Positions 46,587 to 55,595 of a stretch of 64,000 nucleotides of DNA are shown piece after piece. The notes under the pieces are model-generated. The model ran no database searches and had not been told where the DNA came from. It saw nothing but the letters and a program-made list of their open reading frames with translations. The position numbers and the translations under genes were made by a program. Numbering within the stretch: position 1 is the stretch's first letter; the number at the start of each line of letters is the position of its first letter. The stretch covers positions 1,921,656 through 1,985,655 of the forward strand of contig NZ_AP014815.1 of NCBI RefSeq assembly GCF_001548095.1, written 5' to 3'. Source of the stretch: Geminocystis sp. NIES-3708. Lineage in GTDB: Bacteria > Cyanobacteriota > Cyanobacteriia > Cyanobacteriales > Cyanobacteriaceae.

Positions 46587-47234
46587 CTAATTAATCATTT
46601 TTTCTTTTTTAGAAAGGATGAATAAGCTACCATCACCTCCTCTACCAATTCTTAAAGATTCATCTATATAAGTTACTTTTAAGCTAGGAATTCTTCCTTG
46701 AGGATTACGAGCATTAAATACTTTAAAAGGATCTAATAATGATGTTTTTAATCCTAATATTTTTTTAATAGAAAGGAAACGTTTTTGAAAATTTACATTA
46801 ATTATATCTTTAGGTAAAACTTCATTTTCTATTATTTTAGGAGCAAAAGTAGCCGTTACTTTAACCGCTCCGTTCATTAACCCAGAAGAATGTCTCACAA
46901 AAGCAATATTAAAAAATGAGGCTTTTTGAGTGTCAATTATTTGATAAACTTGTTGTAATTGAAAACCAAAGGGTAATTTATTTAAAGAACGAATCTCCCT
47001 AGCTGTTGAATAATGTAATTGCCAAATTCCATCTAGTAGGTTAACTCCATCAAACAAGGGTCTTGGAAAAGGATTATAACTCTCTAAATTTATTGTTAAT
47101 TGTTCTATTTCACTAACTTCTGAGGGAGATAGCATTAAATCTGTAATAGGATATTCAGGATTGATTTTACGACTTTGAGCAAGGTTTTTAATAACCGATA
47201 ATAATGTTTCTTTAAGAATTAAGCGACTATTCAA
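46587..47234 (-). CDS. PAP/fibrillin domain protein
   Basis: A 215-residue plastid-lipid-associated-protein family member. The fingerprint is LLDGIWQLHYSTAREIRSL (about 76-94), QVYQIIDT and the terminal IDESLRIGRGGDGSLFIL (about 190-207). Cyanobacterial and plastid fibrillins associate with thylakoids, plastoglobule-like bodies and photoprotection. No signal or membrane span. It stands alone, with about 280 bp of featureless sequence before the phosphatase gene. Confidence 0.87.
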   Translation of the reverse strand: MNSRLILKETLLSVIKNLAQSRKINPEYPITDLMLSPSEVSEIEQLTINLESYNPFPRPLFDGVNLLDGIWQLHYSTAREIRSLNKLPFGFQLQQVYQIIDTQKASFFNIAFVRHSSGLMNGAVKVTATFAPKIIENEVLPKDIINVNFQKRFLSIKKILGLKTSLLDPFKVFNARNPQGRIPSLKVTYIDESLRIGRGGDGSLFILSKKEKMIN

Positions 47235-47411
47235 AATATTATTTTTATGACTTGATAGTTAATTATTAATGGTAATTTTAGCGAAAATATTCAAGATTCA
47301 GATGTGGGATTCAGAAAAAAAGAAATAGAAAAGTACATTAATTCGAGTCAAAATATCAAAGTTTGAGATATTATTAGCTTTGTTTATAATGCACTTAAAG
47401 TTTAGAAAACT

Positions 47412-47567
47412 ATGGAATGGACAACAGAAGCCGAAGCAAAATTAAAAGAAATACCTTTTTTTGTACGCCCTGCCGCTAGAAAAAAAATAGAAAAATTTGT
47501 CGCCGATAAAGGAGAAAATCTTATTACCGTAGAACTTTATTTAGAAGCAAAAGCCAAATTTAATTAA
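47412..47567 (+). CDS. PCP-reductase-domain microprotein
   Basis: A 51-residue protein equal to a single PCP_red module, the small C-terminal domain of the light-independent protochlorophyllide reductase subunit ChlB. Key positions are MEWTTEAEAKLKEIPFFVRP, then a basic helix (AARKKIEKF) and ITVELYLEAKAKF. It begins at the first ATG after an AT-rich leader. Free-standing copies are widespread in cyanobacteria, function not settled; a role in chlorophyll-related protein assembly is plausible but unproven. There is no chlB nearby. Confidence 0.82.
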   Translation: MEWTTEAEAKLKEIPFFVRPAARKKIEKFVADKGENLITVELYLEAKAKFN

Positions 47568-47632
47568 TCTATAAATCAATCTTTTGCATTGTTAACTTTT
47601 CTATTTGTTTCCTTATCTTTTGATATTGTGAA

Positions 47633-47661
47633 TTGTTCATTGAGTAAATCTAGCATATAAT
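47633..47661 (+). promoter_or_regulatory. putative promoter of the rpmH-rnpA-yidC cluster
   Basis: TTGTTC at 47633-47638 and TATAAT at 47656-47661 are 17 bp apart, 48 bp before the rpmH start. The -10 box is perfect; the -35 matches three of six bases. Confidence 0.55.
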
Positions 47662-47693
47662 ATATATTGCTGTTTTTTTTATTAACTAAATTT

Positions 47694-47700
47694 AAGGAGG
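47694..47700 (+). promoter_or_regulatory. strong ribosome-binding site deciding the rpmH start
   Basis: AAGGAGG lies 8 bases before TTG 47709. It is one of the few full Shine-Dalgarno sequences in the window and fixes the non-ATG start of rpmH, because no ATG occurs in the frame until the middle of the protein. Confidence 0.8.
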
Positions 47701-47708
47701 AAAAACCG

Positions 47709-47846
47709 TTGAGTAAACATACTTTAAATGGCACAAGACGTAAACAAAGAAGAACCTCTGGTTTTCGTGCACGTATGAGAACCGAAAATGGTCGTAAAGT
47801 GATTCAAGCTCGTCGTAACAAAGGTAGAAAAAGATTATCTGTGTAA
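47709..47846 (+). CDS. rpmH: ribosomal protein L34
   Basis: A 45-residue, very basic protein: a TTG start, then [40 protein letters not shown] and RLSV. This is the complete L34 of the large ribosomal subunit. The TTG start is supported by a full AAGGAGG site and by the normal protein length. It heads the conserved rpmH-rnpA-PH-yidC-jag run. Confidence 0.96.
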   Translation: MSKHTLNGTRRKQRRTSGFRARMRTENGRKVIQARRNKGRKRLSV

Positions 47847-47921
47847 CTTATTTTTAAGTTTTAATTTTTATTTCGAATAAATCACTATCTCTCATTTTTA
47901 TTGTAATCACTATAAAACTAG

Positions 47922-48290
47922 GTGGGACTACCATCACGACATAGACTAAAACGGCGGTGGGAATTTCAATCTGTTTATAAGCAGGGTATTCGCCGCTCTA
48001 GTCGTCATCTTATTATTAGAGCTTTACCCACGACTGAAAATTGTCATGATCAATTTATTGATGCAAAAATAGGTATCTCTATTAGTCGCAAAGTTAGCAA
48101 AAAAGCTGTAGTGCGTAACCGCATTAAAAGACAAATTAGGTCAGTCTTTCGGTATTTATTGCCGAAAATTTCCTCTCCTTGGCTTATTGTTGTTATCGTA
48201 AAACCAGAAGCTCAAGAATGCAATTATGAACATTTTTTGAGAGAATTAGAACAGTTATTAATTAAAGCTGAAATAATCCATGGGAATTAG
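47922..48290 (+). CDS. rnpA: ribonuclease P protein component
   Basis: A 122-residue basic protein that assists RNase P RNA in cutting tRNA 5' leaders. The family core is [20 protein letters not shown] at the start and [26 protein letters not shown] in the middle (the RNR motif). It starts with GTG at 47922, 75 bp after rpmH. The 3' end overlaps the PH-domain gene by 11 bp, so translation is probably coupled. Confidence 0.95.
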   Translation: MGLPSRHRLKRRWEFQSVYKQGIRRSSRHLIIRALPTTENCHDQFIDAKIGISISRKVSKKAVVRNRIKRQIRSVFRYLLPKISSPWLIVVIVKPEAQECNYEHFLRELEQLLIKAEIIHGN

Positions 48291-48672
48291 AGAAGATGTT
48301 TTTTATGAAGGTGGTCCTCATATTGGGGATCTCATTTTCAATGTTCTATTAGCTTTTACCGTTATTTGTCTCCCTCTTACGGTAGGGGCAATAGTTCGTG
48401 CTATTTGGTTAAGATTTCGTATTACTGATCGTCGCATTTCTATCACTGGCGGTTGGCAAGGAAAAGATCGTACTGACATTATTTACTCAGAAATTGTCAA
48501 AGTTGTCAAAGTTCCCAGAGGTTTAGGTTTTTGGGGAGATATTGTCGTGACTCTTAAAGACAGAAGCCGTTTAGAAATGCGTGCCATTCCTCGTTTTCGT
48601 GAGATTTCTGATTATATCACTGAACGTGCTGCGGATAAAACTGGCAGATCTAAAGAAGCGATCGCACAGTAA
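48280..48672 (+). CDS. PH-domain membrane protein between rnpA and yidC
   Basis: A 130-residue protein with one membrane span (about 16-38, [21 protein letters not shown]) followed by a bacterial PH domain: [20 protein letters not shown] and the end of the fold [20 protein letters not shown]. Its ATG lies inside the end of rnpA. Genes of this type sit between rnpA and yidC across cyanobacteria, suggesting a part in membrane-protein insertion, but no role is established to my knowledge. Confidence 0.85.
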   Translation: MGIREDVFYEGGPHIGDLIFNVLLAFTVICLPLTVGAIVRAIWLRFRITDRRISITGGWQGKDRTDIIYSEIVKVVKVPRGLGFWGDIVVTLKDRSRLEMRAIPRFREISDYITERAADKTGRSKEAIAQ

Positions 48673-48779
48673 TTATTGACAGTGAACAATAAACAATTAA
48701 CAATCAAAAGGGATCATTAGATCATTATCAATTAATATCTATTAAGAATTAAAAATATAGTAAATTTAAAGAGATTACA

Positions 48780-49925
48780 ATGGATTTTGGTATAGGTTTT
48801 ATATCAACTAATATAATGTTGCCAATCCTAGATTTTTTCTATGGAATTGTGCCTAGTTATGGTTTTGGGATTGTTGCTCTGACTTTAGTGGTCAGATTTG
48901 CCGTTTATCCTCTTAGTGCTGGACAAATTCGCAATATGAGAAAAATGCGCATCACCCAGCCTTTAATGAAACAAAGACAAGAAGAGATACAAAAAAAATA
49001 TAAAGATAATCCTCAAAAGCAACAAGAGGAAATGGCAAAAATAATGCAAGAGTTTGGCAATCCTTTGGCAGGATGTTTGCCTTTACTATTACAAATGCCT
49101 ATTCTATTCGCCTTATTTGCCACCCTCAGAGGATCACCTTTTTCTGACATTAATTACACTGTGGACGTGCAGATTTTCCCTCAAGAACAAATAGAACGTA
49201 TTTTACCTCAAGCATTTAGCACAAAATCTCAAAATGTGTTTATTAGCGATGGTGTACATAGTCAAATTTCAGCACTATTACCTACAGGCAATAAGTTAAC
49301 CGTTGGAGAAACAGAAAAAATTGAGTTACAAACTATTGAAGGAAAATCATTACAAGAAGTAATTTCTCAATATCCAGATAATCATTTAGAACCTCGTTGG
49401 CTTATTACCAAAGGTGAAGAAAGAATTAGTATTAATGGAAATGGTGAAATTACCGCTCTAGCAGTGGGAGATGCTACCATTCAAGTGACTATTCCGGGTA
49501 TCGCCGCAGATAAAGGATTCTTATTTATTAAAGCTCTTGGTAGAGTCGGAGCGACTAATCCAGATGGTTCGATTAACTGGGATATTGTCGGTATGATCAT
49601 CTTCTTTGGCTTAAGTATTTATCTTAACCAAGAATTATCAGGTAGTGGACCAAAACCTTCAGGCAATGATCAACAACAATCTATCAATAAAATTACTCCT
49701 ATCATTTTTTCGGGTATGTTTTTATTTTTCCCCCTTCCTGCGGGAGTTTTAATGTATATCGTTCTTGCCAATATTTTTCAAACTATTCAAACTCTAATTT
49801 TAACCCGTGAACCTTTGCCTGAAAATATTCAAAAAATAGTAGATGAGCAAGAAAAAGCGGCTAGAGGTAGAGAAGAAATTCCTTTTGAGAAAAAAAGTCT
49901 GAAAAAGAAAGAAAAAACTTCATAA
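48780..49925 (+). CDS. yidC: YidC/Oxa1 membrane protein insertase
   Basis: A 381-residue insertase for plasma- and thylakoid-membrane proteins. The core spans are clear: [20 protein letters not shown] near 26, [20 protein letters not shown] near 100, then a long hydrophilic loop (about 125-255) and two further spans from about 262 with [20 protein letters not shown]. The loop contains a segment like a bacterial Ig-like (Big_2) repeat: [12 protein letters not shown] ... [20 protein letters not shown]. Similar loops are, as I recall, usual in cyanobacterial YidC. Basic C-terminal tail for ribosome binding. Confidence 0.95.
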   Translation: MDFGIGFISTNIMLPILDFFYGIVPSYGFGIVALTLVVRFAVYPLSAGQIRNMRKMRITQPLMKQRQEEIQKKYKDNPQKQQEEMAKIMQEFGNPLAGCLPLLLQMPILFALFATLRGSPFSDINYTVDVQIFPQEQIERILPQAFSTKSQNVFISDGVHSQISALLPTGNKLTVGETEKIELQTIEGKSLQEVISQYPDNHLEPRWLITKGEERISINGNGEITALAVGDATIQVTIPGIAADKGFLFIKALGRVGATNPDGSINWDIVGMIIFFGLSIYLNQELSGSGPKPSGNDQQQSINKITPIIFSGMFLFFPLPAGVLMYIVLANIFQTIQTLILTREPLPENIQKIVDEQEKAARGREEIPFEKKSLKKKEKTS

Positions 49926-49949
49926 TCAATCACAATTTTTATAGCAATT

Positions 49950-50441
49950 ATGGATGAACAAATCCAACGGGGTCAAAAATGGCTAGAAACTCTTTTAAAA
50001 TTAATGGGAGTTCCTGCTAATGTTAACTTAGGTAGATTAGAACAAAATGGGGATCAAGTTATTTCCTGTTGGCTTACTATTGATGAAACCACTTTAGATC
50101 AACCCAAAATTGAGGCTTTAACTGGTAAAAAAGGAGAAACTATTGATGCTATTCAATATTTAGTTAATGCTTTACTCAATATCGGTGTGGATGAAAATTC
50201 TCATCGTTTTTTTACCGTAGAATTAAATGGTTATCGTCTCCGTCGTCAAGCAGAACTAATGGCGATCGCCCAAAGAGCGGCGGAAAAAGTGCGCTTAACG
50301 GGTGTACCCGAAGAAATACGCTATCTATCATCAGTAGAACGTCGTCAAATTCATAGTATTTTAGAGAAATCAGGTGATTTATCAACGGAAAGTCAAGGGA
50401 ATGAACCTGATCGTCGTTTATTGGTCAAATTAAGAGAATAA
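49950..50441 (+). CDS. jag: Jag/KhpB-type RNA-binding protein (KH and R3H domains)
   Basis: A 163-residue protein with a KH-like domain (about 35-80, LTGKKGETIDAIQYLVN) and an R3H domain at the C-terminus (VRLTGVPEEIRYLSSVERRQ, then IHSILEKSGDLSTES). It lacks the long N-terminal Jag domain seen in Bacillus. It follows yidC by 24 bp, the usual partner. Family members bind RNA and influence envelope growth; specific targets here are unknown. Confidence 0.9.
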   Translation: MDEQIQRGQKWLETLLKLMGVPANVNLGRLEQNGDQVISCWLTIDETTLDQPKIEALTGKKGETIDAIQYLVNALLNIGVDENSHRFFTVELNGYRLRRQAELMAIAQRAAEKVRLTGVPEEIRYLSSVERRQIHSILEKSGDLSTESQGNEPDRRLLVKLRE

Positions 50442-50459
50442 ATAATTAGGAATTGTTAG

Positions 50460-50478
50460 GGGTGAATACTATTCACCC
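50460..50478 (+). terminator. hairpin after jag
   Basis: GGGTGAAT-act-ATTCACCC is a perfect 8 bp stem 19 bp past the jag stop. It lacks a proper T run (ACCTATTTAG follows), so it is a weak terminator or 3' end stabiliser for the rpmH cluster. Confidence 0.45.
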
Positions 50479-50555
50479 ACCTATTTAGAAATTAATAACT
50501 ATCTATTACTTTTTCCTTCCTCTTAATTTCTTCCCCATTCCCTCAAAGTATAACC

Positions 50556-51188
50556 ATGATAGCCACTACAAAGATAAAACCATCGGAAAATAGATCACTT
50601 TTAAATGGCATACGCTGGGAAACTTATCAGGCTTTAGCATTAGATTTAGCCGAAAATCCTAGTAAAAAATTGACCTATAATCAAGGTATATTAGAAATTA
50701 TGACTTCACTACCAGAGCATGAGCTAAATAAGAGGTTTTTGGGGCGTATAGTGGAAACCACCACAGAAGTTTTAGGATTAGAAATATATAGTTTAGGTTC
50801 GACTACATGGAGTCGAGAGGATTTACAACGAGGAATTGAACCTGACGAATGTTATTACATAACTAATGAGGCGATTGTAAGAGGAAAGTTAGATTTTGAC
50901 TTAAATATTGATCCTCCACCGGATTTAGCCATCGAAATAGATATTATAAGTAGCTCTTTAGATCGATTAAGTATTTATGCGAATCTTGCCATTGGGGAGA
51001 TTTGGCGATTTGATGGTAAAAATTTATTTATTTATGTCTTGCAAAATATTTCTTGTCAGTTACAAGATTACTCAAGAGTATTATCCGTTTTATCAACAGA
51101 GAATATTTTAAGATTTTTGCAAAAACGAAAGGAAATGGGAGAAAATGCTTCATTAAAGAGTTTCGTCAATGGTTGCAAAATTTGTTGA
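50556..51188 (+). CDS. Uma2-family (DUF820) putative PD-(D/E)XK endonuclease
   Basis: A 210-residue member of the Uma2 family, which is greatly expanded in cyanobacteria. WETYQALALDLAENPSKKLTY opens the fold, EPDECYYI and PDLAIEID-ISSSLDRL hold the acidic nuclease-like core, and GEIWRFDGKNLFIYVLQ the end. The usual E-x-K/S triad position reads EIDII, so catalytic competence is uncertain. Real targets of the family are unknown. It interrupts the run from jag to yceD, suggesting it is a later arrival. Confidence 0.85.
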   Translation: MIATTKIKPSENRSLLNGIRWETYQALALDLAENPSKKLTYNQGILEIMTSLPEHELNKRFLGRIVETTTEVLGLEIYSLGSTTWSREDLQRGIEPDECYYITNEAIVRGKLDFDLNIDPPPDLAIEIDIISSSLDRLSIYANLAIGEIWRFDGKNLFIYVLQNISCQLQDYSRVLSVLSTENILRFLQKRKEMGENASLKSFVNGCKIC

Positions 51189-51221
51189 ATTGATTAATTT
51201 ATTCGTTAATAAAAATTGATT

Positions 51222-51725
51222 ATGGAAAAAATTTATATCCCTCGATTGTTAAAAATGCCCGAACAAAAAGAGGAAATTAAGTTAAATCATCAAATTTCTG
51301 GCTTGAATAGTCTTACTCCTGTACGAGGATTTTTTCAAGTTGCTCATCGGGGAAATTTTTTGGAGTTACAGTTACAAGCAAATACCATCTTAACTTTAAT
51401 TTGTGATCGATGTTTACGAACTTTCAACCATCGTTTAGAAGTCGATACTTCAGAAATTATTTTATTGAAAGAAGAAGAAACTAACTTAAATTTGCCTTTA
51501 GAAATGGAAATTTTAACAGAGGATTTATCGGAAACATTGCCCCCTGATGGTGAATTAATCGTTGATGAATGGATTTATGAACAAATATCTTTAGCTATGC
51601 CATTACGTAACCTTTGTGGTAATGATGATTGTCAACCTCCTGTCATTGAAGAGAAAAAAGATAGTAATATTAAAGATAATCGTTGGTCTGCTTTATCTGA
51701 TTTAAAGTCTTTAATTAAGGAATAA
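51222..51725 (+). CDS. yceD: YceD family protein (DUF177)
   Basis: A 167-residue protein starting at ATG 51222; an in-frame TTG six bases upstream is less likely. The DUF177 fold is marked by LLKMPEQKEEIKLN, LTLICDRCLRTFNHRLEVDT with the first Cys pair, LPPDGELIVDEWIYEQISLA and the C-terminal pair in RNLCGNDDC. In bacteria YceD supports 23S rRNA accumulation; in plants a homologue does likewise in chloroplasts. It precedes ycf46 by 21 bp on the same strand. Confidence 0.88.
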   Translation: MEKIYIPRLLKMPEQKEEIKLNHQISGLNSLTPVRGFFQVAHRGNFLELQLQANTILTLICDRCLRTFNHRLEVDTSEIILLKEEETNLNLPLEMEILTEDLSETLPPDGELIVDEWIYEQISLAMPLRNLCGNDDCQPPVIEEKKDSNIKDNRWSALSDLKSLIKE

Positions 51726-51746
51726 ATAAAAATAACATCAAAAGGA

Positions 51747-53243
51747 ATGAATCATTTTAGTCAAGAATTTTCATTGTTATTAAGGGCGTGTTACCCCCTT
51801 ATTTATATCCCCACTCAAGAAGAAGAAAGGGTAGAAAAGGCGATCGCCAATATTGGCAAAAATATCAATAATCGCAATATTTATACATGGGATTTTGTTG
51901 ACGGCTATCAAGATAATCCCAACAATGCAAATTTTGGCAGACGTAATCCTTTACAAGCTTTAGAATTTATCGAAAAATTACCTTCTAACACTTCAGGAAT
52001 TTTCATTTTAAGAGATTTTCAAAGATTTTTAGAAGATATTTCTGTGTCTCGAAAATTGCGTAATTTGGCTAAAACTTTAAAAGCACAACCGAAAAATATT
52101 GTGGTAGTAGCTTCAGAAATTAACATCCCCACAGAGTTAAAGGAAGTTTTTACCGTTGTCGAATTTGCTTTACCTCAAGCTGAGGAAATTAAAACGGAAA
52201 TTCAAAGATTATCATTATCTACAGGGCAATCTTTGTCAGAACAATTTTTAGGAGAATTAGTAAGATCAGCTCAAGGATTATCCTTAGAACGCATTAGAAG
52301 AGTTCTTACACGGGCGATCGCTCAAAATGGCAAATTAGAAGGAGAAGACGTTGAACTAATATTAGAAGAGAAAAAACAGTCCATAAGGCAAACACAAATA
52401 CTCGACTACTATCCTGCAAAAGAACAAATATCTGATATTGGCGGTTTAGATAATTTGAAAGAATGGTTATTAAGACGAGGAGGAGCTTTTAGTGAATCAG
52501 CAAGAGCTTATGGTTTACCCTATCCTAGAGGTTTACTATTGGTTGGCATTCAAGGCACAGGCAAATCTTTAACAGCAAAAGCGATCGCCCATCATTGGCA
52601 TTTACCATTATTACGCTTAGATGTAGGGCGATTATTTGGAGGTTTAGTAGGAGAATCGGAATCACGCACCCGTCAAATGATCAATTTAGCAGAGGCTTTA
52701 TCTCCCTGTATTTTATGGATTGATGAAATAGATAAAAGTTTTGCTGGTGCTGATGGTAAAGGAGATTCTGGTACAACTAGCCGAGTTTTTGGCACATTTA
52801 TTACATGGTTAGCGGAAAAAGAAAGCCCTGTTTTTGTGGTTGCAACGGCTAATAATATTCAAAATTTACCAGCAGAAGTCTTAAGAAAAGGTCGATTTGA
52901 TGAAATATTTTTTGTGGGATTACCTAGCCAAGAGGAAAGAGAAGCCATCTTTAATGTACATTTGAGCAGATTACGTCCTCATAACCTCAAAAGCTATGAT
53001 ATAAAAAGGTTAGCTTACGAAACACCTGAGTTTTCTGGGGCGGAAATTGAGCAAACGATTATTGAAGCCATGCACTTAGGTTTTAGTCAAAATCGAGATT
53101 TTACCAGTGAAGATATATTAATAGCTGCCAGTCAGATTATTCCCTTAGCACGAACAGCAAAAGAGCAAATTGAGTTTTTGCAAAATTGGGCAACATCAGG
53201 AAAAGCTCGTTTAGCCTCTCGTAACCAATTGAGATTAACTTAA
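51747..53243 (+). CDS. ycf46: Ycf46-type AAA ATPase
   Basis: A 498-residue ATPase. The N-terminal half (about 1-220) is a degenerate ATPase-like region; the C-terminal AAA module has DIGGLDNLKEWLLRRGGAFS, Walker A VGIQGTGKS (about 266-274), Walker B ILWIDEIDK (about 324) and sensor/arginine-finger region GRFDEIFFVGLP. This matches the plastid/cyanobacterial Ycf46 family, implicated in photosynthetic regulation and carbon uptake. Complete and typical in length. Confidence 0.92.
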   Translation: MNHFSQEFSLLLRACYPLIYIPTQEEERVEKAIANIGKNINNRNIYTWDFVDGYQDNPNNANFGRRNPLQALEFIEKLPSNTSGIFILRDFQRFLEDISVSRKLRNLAKTLKAQPKNIVVVASEINIPTELKEVFTVVEFALPQAEEIKTEIQRLSLSTGQSLSEQFLGELVRSAQGLSLERIRRVLTRAIAQNGKLEGEDVELILEEKKQSIRQTQILDYYPAKEQISDIGGLDNLKEWLLRRGGAFSESARAYGLPYPRGLLLVGIQGTGKSLTAKAIAHHWHLPLLRLDVGRLFGGLVGESESRTRQMINLAEALSPCILWIDEIDKSFAGADGKGDSGTTSRVFGTFITWLAEKESPVFVVATANNIQNLPAEVLRKGRFDEIFFVGLPSQEEREAIFNVHLSRLRPHNLKSYDIKRLAYETPEFSGAEIEQTIIEAMHLGFSQNRDFTSEDILIAASQIIPLARTAKEQIEFLQNWATSGKARLASRNQLRLT

Positions 53244-53264
53244 AGCCCAAAACTAAGAACTTTT

Positions 53265-53449
53265 ATCTAGGTTCGACAGAAAAAAATGATGAAGATGAGA
53301 CAAGAAGACAAGTCTAATAATAGAAAAATTCTCAATATTTGTGCATTTTTAAAATAACTTTGTTGATTCACAAAAAACGTAATCTCCCTATGAGTCTTTC
53401 AGCCTGTCTTCTAAGTCGTTCATTATCTATTTTTATTTTAAACTCAGGT
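53265..53449 (+). repeat. dispersed imperfect-palindrome repeat, copy D
   Basis: Bounded by ATCTAGGTTCGA and TTAAACTCAGGT. Inner blocks are TTCGACAGAAAAAAATGATG, GATGAGACAAGAAGACAAG near 53294, TTGATTCACAAAAAACGTAA near 53362 and GCCTGTCTTCTAAGTCG near 53402. It lies between the convergent ycf46 and rhodanese genes, ending 23 bp past the rhodanese stop codon. Confidence 0.8.
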
Positions 53450-53472
53450 TAACTCATACTTTTGTTCAAACC

Positions 53473-54474
53473 TTAAGTTGTTTTTTCTGGTCCTGTTTCT
53501 ACAGGTAAATCAGTAGTACTATACTCTGTCCATGAACCTTCATAAATTCTAACATTAGGATAACCTAGTAAATGTTTTAATACCACATATTGTAAAGTTG
53601 CTTCCCTTCCAGTGCTACAAGAAACGATAATATTATCTGTTGGTTTAATATTACGACTTGCTAAAATTTGCTTAATATCATCCAGAGATTTTAATTTGTG
53701 AGGATTTTTTAATGCTTCATTAGGATTATTTGCTTCGGTAAAAGTAGGCCAAGGAATATTTTTTGCCCCTGGAATATGACCATTTCTAACCCAGAGATTT
53801 GTTTTTCCTTCAAAAAGATCTGCTGGTCTGGGATCAATAATTACAACTCCTTGTTTACCAATTAGGGGTTCTAATTCTTTTAAATTAATTCTCACAGAAG
53901 GATTATCTTTGAGGGAAAATTTACCTAAATCATAGCGGGGAAACTCTTTGGTAACAATTTTATTTGCATCTTTATAGCCTTTATAACCACCGTCAACAAC
54001 GGCAATATCTTTCGCACCAGAACGTTCTAACAAATAGGCTACCATCGTCGCACCTAGAACATTGGTACCATCAGAGTAAACAACTATTTTATCATTATTG
54101 CTAATTCCAGCTTTAGCGAAAATTTGTACTATTTTTTCCGAATCCCAATATTGCACAGGTAAAAAACCATCAGGTCCTCTAAAATTATTATCAGCAATAT
54201 TTACAGCTTGGGGAAGATGTCCATCAATATACTCTAAAGGATTAATACGCACATCTAAAATCTTCAGATTAGGATTTTTAATATTTTCTTCTATCCAACT
54301 CGGCGAAACAAATTGAATGTTGGCTGATGTATTTGCAACTATCGGCGAGAAAGATAGACAAAAAATGCTTAAAAAAGCACCAAAAAAGATGACAGAAAGA
54401 CGAATAAGTTTATTTGTTAGCCATGTTTTTGGATTCCATGAAAAGTATTTTTTGAAAAATGTTAGTTGTTCCAT
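53473..54474 (-). CDS. secreted/membrane-anchored tandem rhodanese sulfurtransferase
   Basis: A 333-residue thiosulfate/3-mercaptopyruvate-type sulfurtransferase. A hydrophobic segment at about 22-44 (LIRLSVIFFGAFLSIFCLSF) is an export signal or anchor. Two rhodanese domains follow: the inactive-type N-terminal domain (LKILDVRINPLEYIDGHLPQ) and the catalytic C-terminal domain with the active loop CSTGREA (Cys about 286). The periplasmic location and the divergent TSUP permease, which moves sulfite-type or related anions, hint at a sulfur-handling pair (inference). Confidence 0.88.
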   Translation of the reverse strand: MEQLTFFKKYFSWNPKTWLTNKLIRLSVIFFGAFLSIFCLSFSPIVANTSANIQFVSPSWIEENIKNPNLKILDVRINPLEYIDGHLPQAVNIADNNFRGPDGFLPVQYWDSEKIVQIFAKAGISNNDKIVVYSDGTNVLGATMVAYLLERSGAKDIAVVDGGYKGYKDANKIVTKEFPRYDLGKFSLKDNPSVRINLKELEPLIGKQGVVIIDPRPADLFEGKTNLWVRNGHIPGAKNIPWPTFTEANNPNEALKNPHKLKSLDDIKQILASRNIKPTDNIIVSCSTGREATLQYVVLKHLLGYPNVRIYEGSWTEYSTTDLPVETGPEKTT

Positions 54475-54532
54475 TATTCTCTACATTTCTAATAAAAGAG
54501 TTTTGCTACATTATACTGTAATTTTATTGCAG

Positions 54533-54787
54533 TTGCTATCAAAATAAATTAAAAAACATTTTAAATAATTCTTGCTTTGTGAAGCAGGTCGAATCTGATT
54601 TTTTTTAAGTTATAAAAAATAAATAGCGGTTTAAACAATGGCAGAAGTGAGTGAGTAAAGTTAATTTTGCATTTTATTTTTTCAAAGCTTTGGTAAAAAT
54701 GGGTTAAAACTCATTAGCTCTATACAATTAATTTTCCATGAGTACTTATATAAGAAAACGTTAAATTGCTGTCAAAATAAATTAAAA
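54533..54787. repeat. 22 bp direct repeats flanking 211 bp in the rhodanese-TSUP gap
   Basis: The 22 bp at 54533-54554 recur at 54766-54787 with one difference (GCTATC versus GCTGTC at the start). The 211 bp between them is AT-rich, non-coding, and contains a small TGCTT-AAGCA hairpin near 54572. The gap of 365 bp holds the promoters of two divergent genes. It looks like an insertion with duplicated ends, or a tandem duplication with internal decay. Confidence 0.6.
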
Positions 54788-54839
54788 TACGATTAAGATT
54801 TTCAATATCTTTATAATTAATTTTTTAGGAATTTGTACG

Positions 54840-55595
54840 TTGACAATTACTGAATTAATACTTTTAATTACTATTTTCTTATTCACAAGCATTATCGGCG
54901 TAGTGACAGGAAGTAACTCTTTAATTACTGTTCCTGCTATGTTAGAGTTTGATATTTCACCAGCAAATGCCATCGCTACCAATATGTTTGCCTTAATATT
55001 TATGAGTGTAGGCGGCACAATTCCCTTTCTCAAAGGAGACTTACTCAAGCGACAAGATTTATCTCTACTTTGTGTGTTAACCGTTATTGGTTCTATCTTA
55101 GGTGCATTATTAGTAATAGTTATACCTTCAAAAACTATGCCTTTACTAATATCTATTTTTATGATCTGTGTGTTAATCTTTTCTGTTACAAATCATCATA
55201 AAGGCGTAGAAAAAAAAGAAAAGCCTTCCCCTACATCTTTAAAAATTGGTTATGGCTTAACCTTTTTGTTAGGTATTTACGGAGGATTTTTTAGTGGAGG
55301 TTATGTTACTACTCTTACTGCTGCTTTTATCGCTTTTTTAAACATGACTTTTGTTGAAGCAGTGGCAGTTACGAAAGTATTAAATATTTTTTCTTCTCTT
55401 ATTGCAACCTTAATTTTTATGAGTCAGGGATTAGTTGATTATAAACTAGGAATAATTTTAGGTATAACGATGTTTTTTGGAGCGATAATTGGTGCAAAAT
55501 TTGCCTTAAAAATGAGTAATCTTTGGCTACGAAGGATTTTTATTGTTACAGTTATTATTCTTGCTTTAAGAAATTTATGGCAATGGTTTAATTAA
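54840..55595 (+). CDS. TSUP-family (TauE/SafE) anion permease
   Basis: A 251-residue integral membrane protein with about eight spans arranged as two similar halves: ILLITIFLFTSIIGVVTGSN, then IATNMFALIFMSVGGTIPFL, and later LTFLLGIYGGFFSGGYVTTL with FVEAVAVTKVLN and IIGAKFALKM. This is the sulfite/sulfonate exporter superfamily, which also moves other organic anions; substrate not determinable. The start is TTG at 54840; no ATG occurs before the first span. Divergent from the rhodanese gene. Confidence 0.88.
   Translation: MTITELILLITIFLFTSIIGVVTGSNSLITVPAMLEFDISPANAIATNMFALIFMSVGGTIPFLKGDLLKRQDLSLLCVLTVIGSILGALLVIVIPSKTMPLLISIFMICVLIFSVTNHHKGVEKKEKPSPTSLKIGYGLTFLLGIYGGFFSGGYVTTLTAAFIAFLNMTFVEAVAVTKVLNIFSSLIATLIFMSQGLVDYKLGIILGITMFFGAIIGAKFALKMSNLWLRRIFIVTVIILALRNLWQWFN

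Noticed and set aside
47633-48700. Possible replication origin beside rpmH-rnpA
   Set aside because: No dnaA gene and no cluster of TTATCCACA-type boxes seen; in cyanobacteria this cluster is usually not next to oriC.
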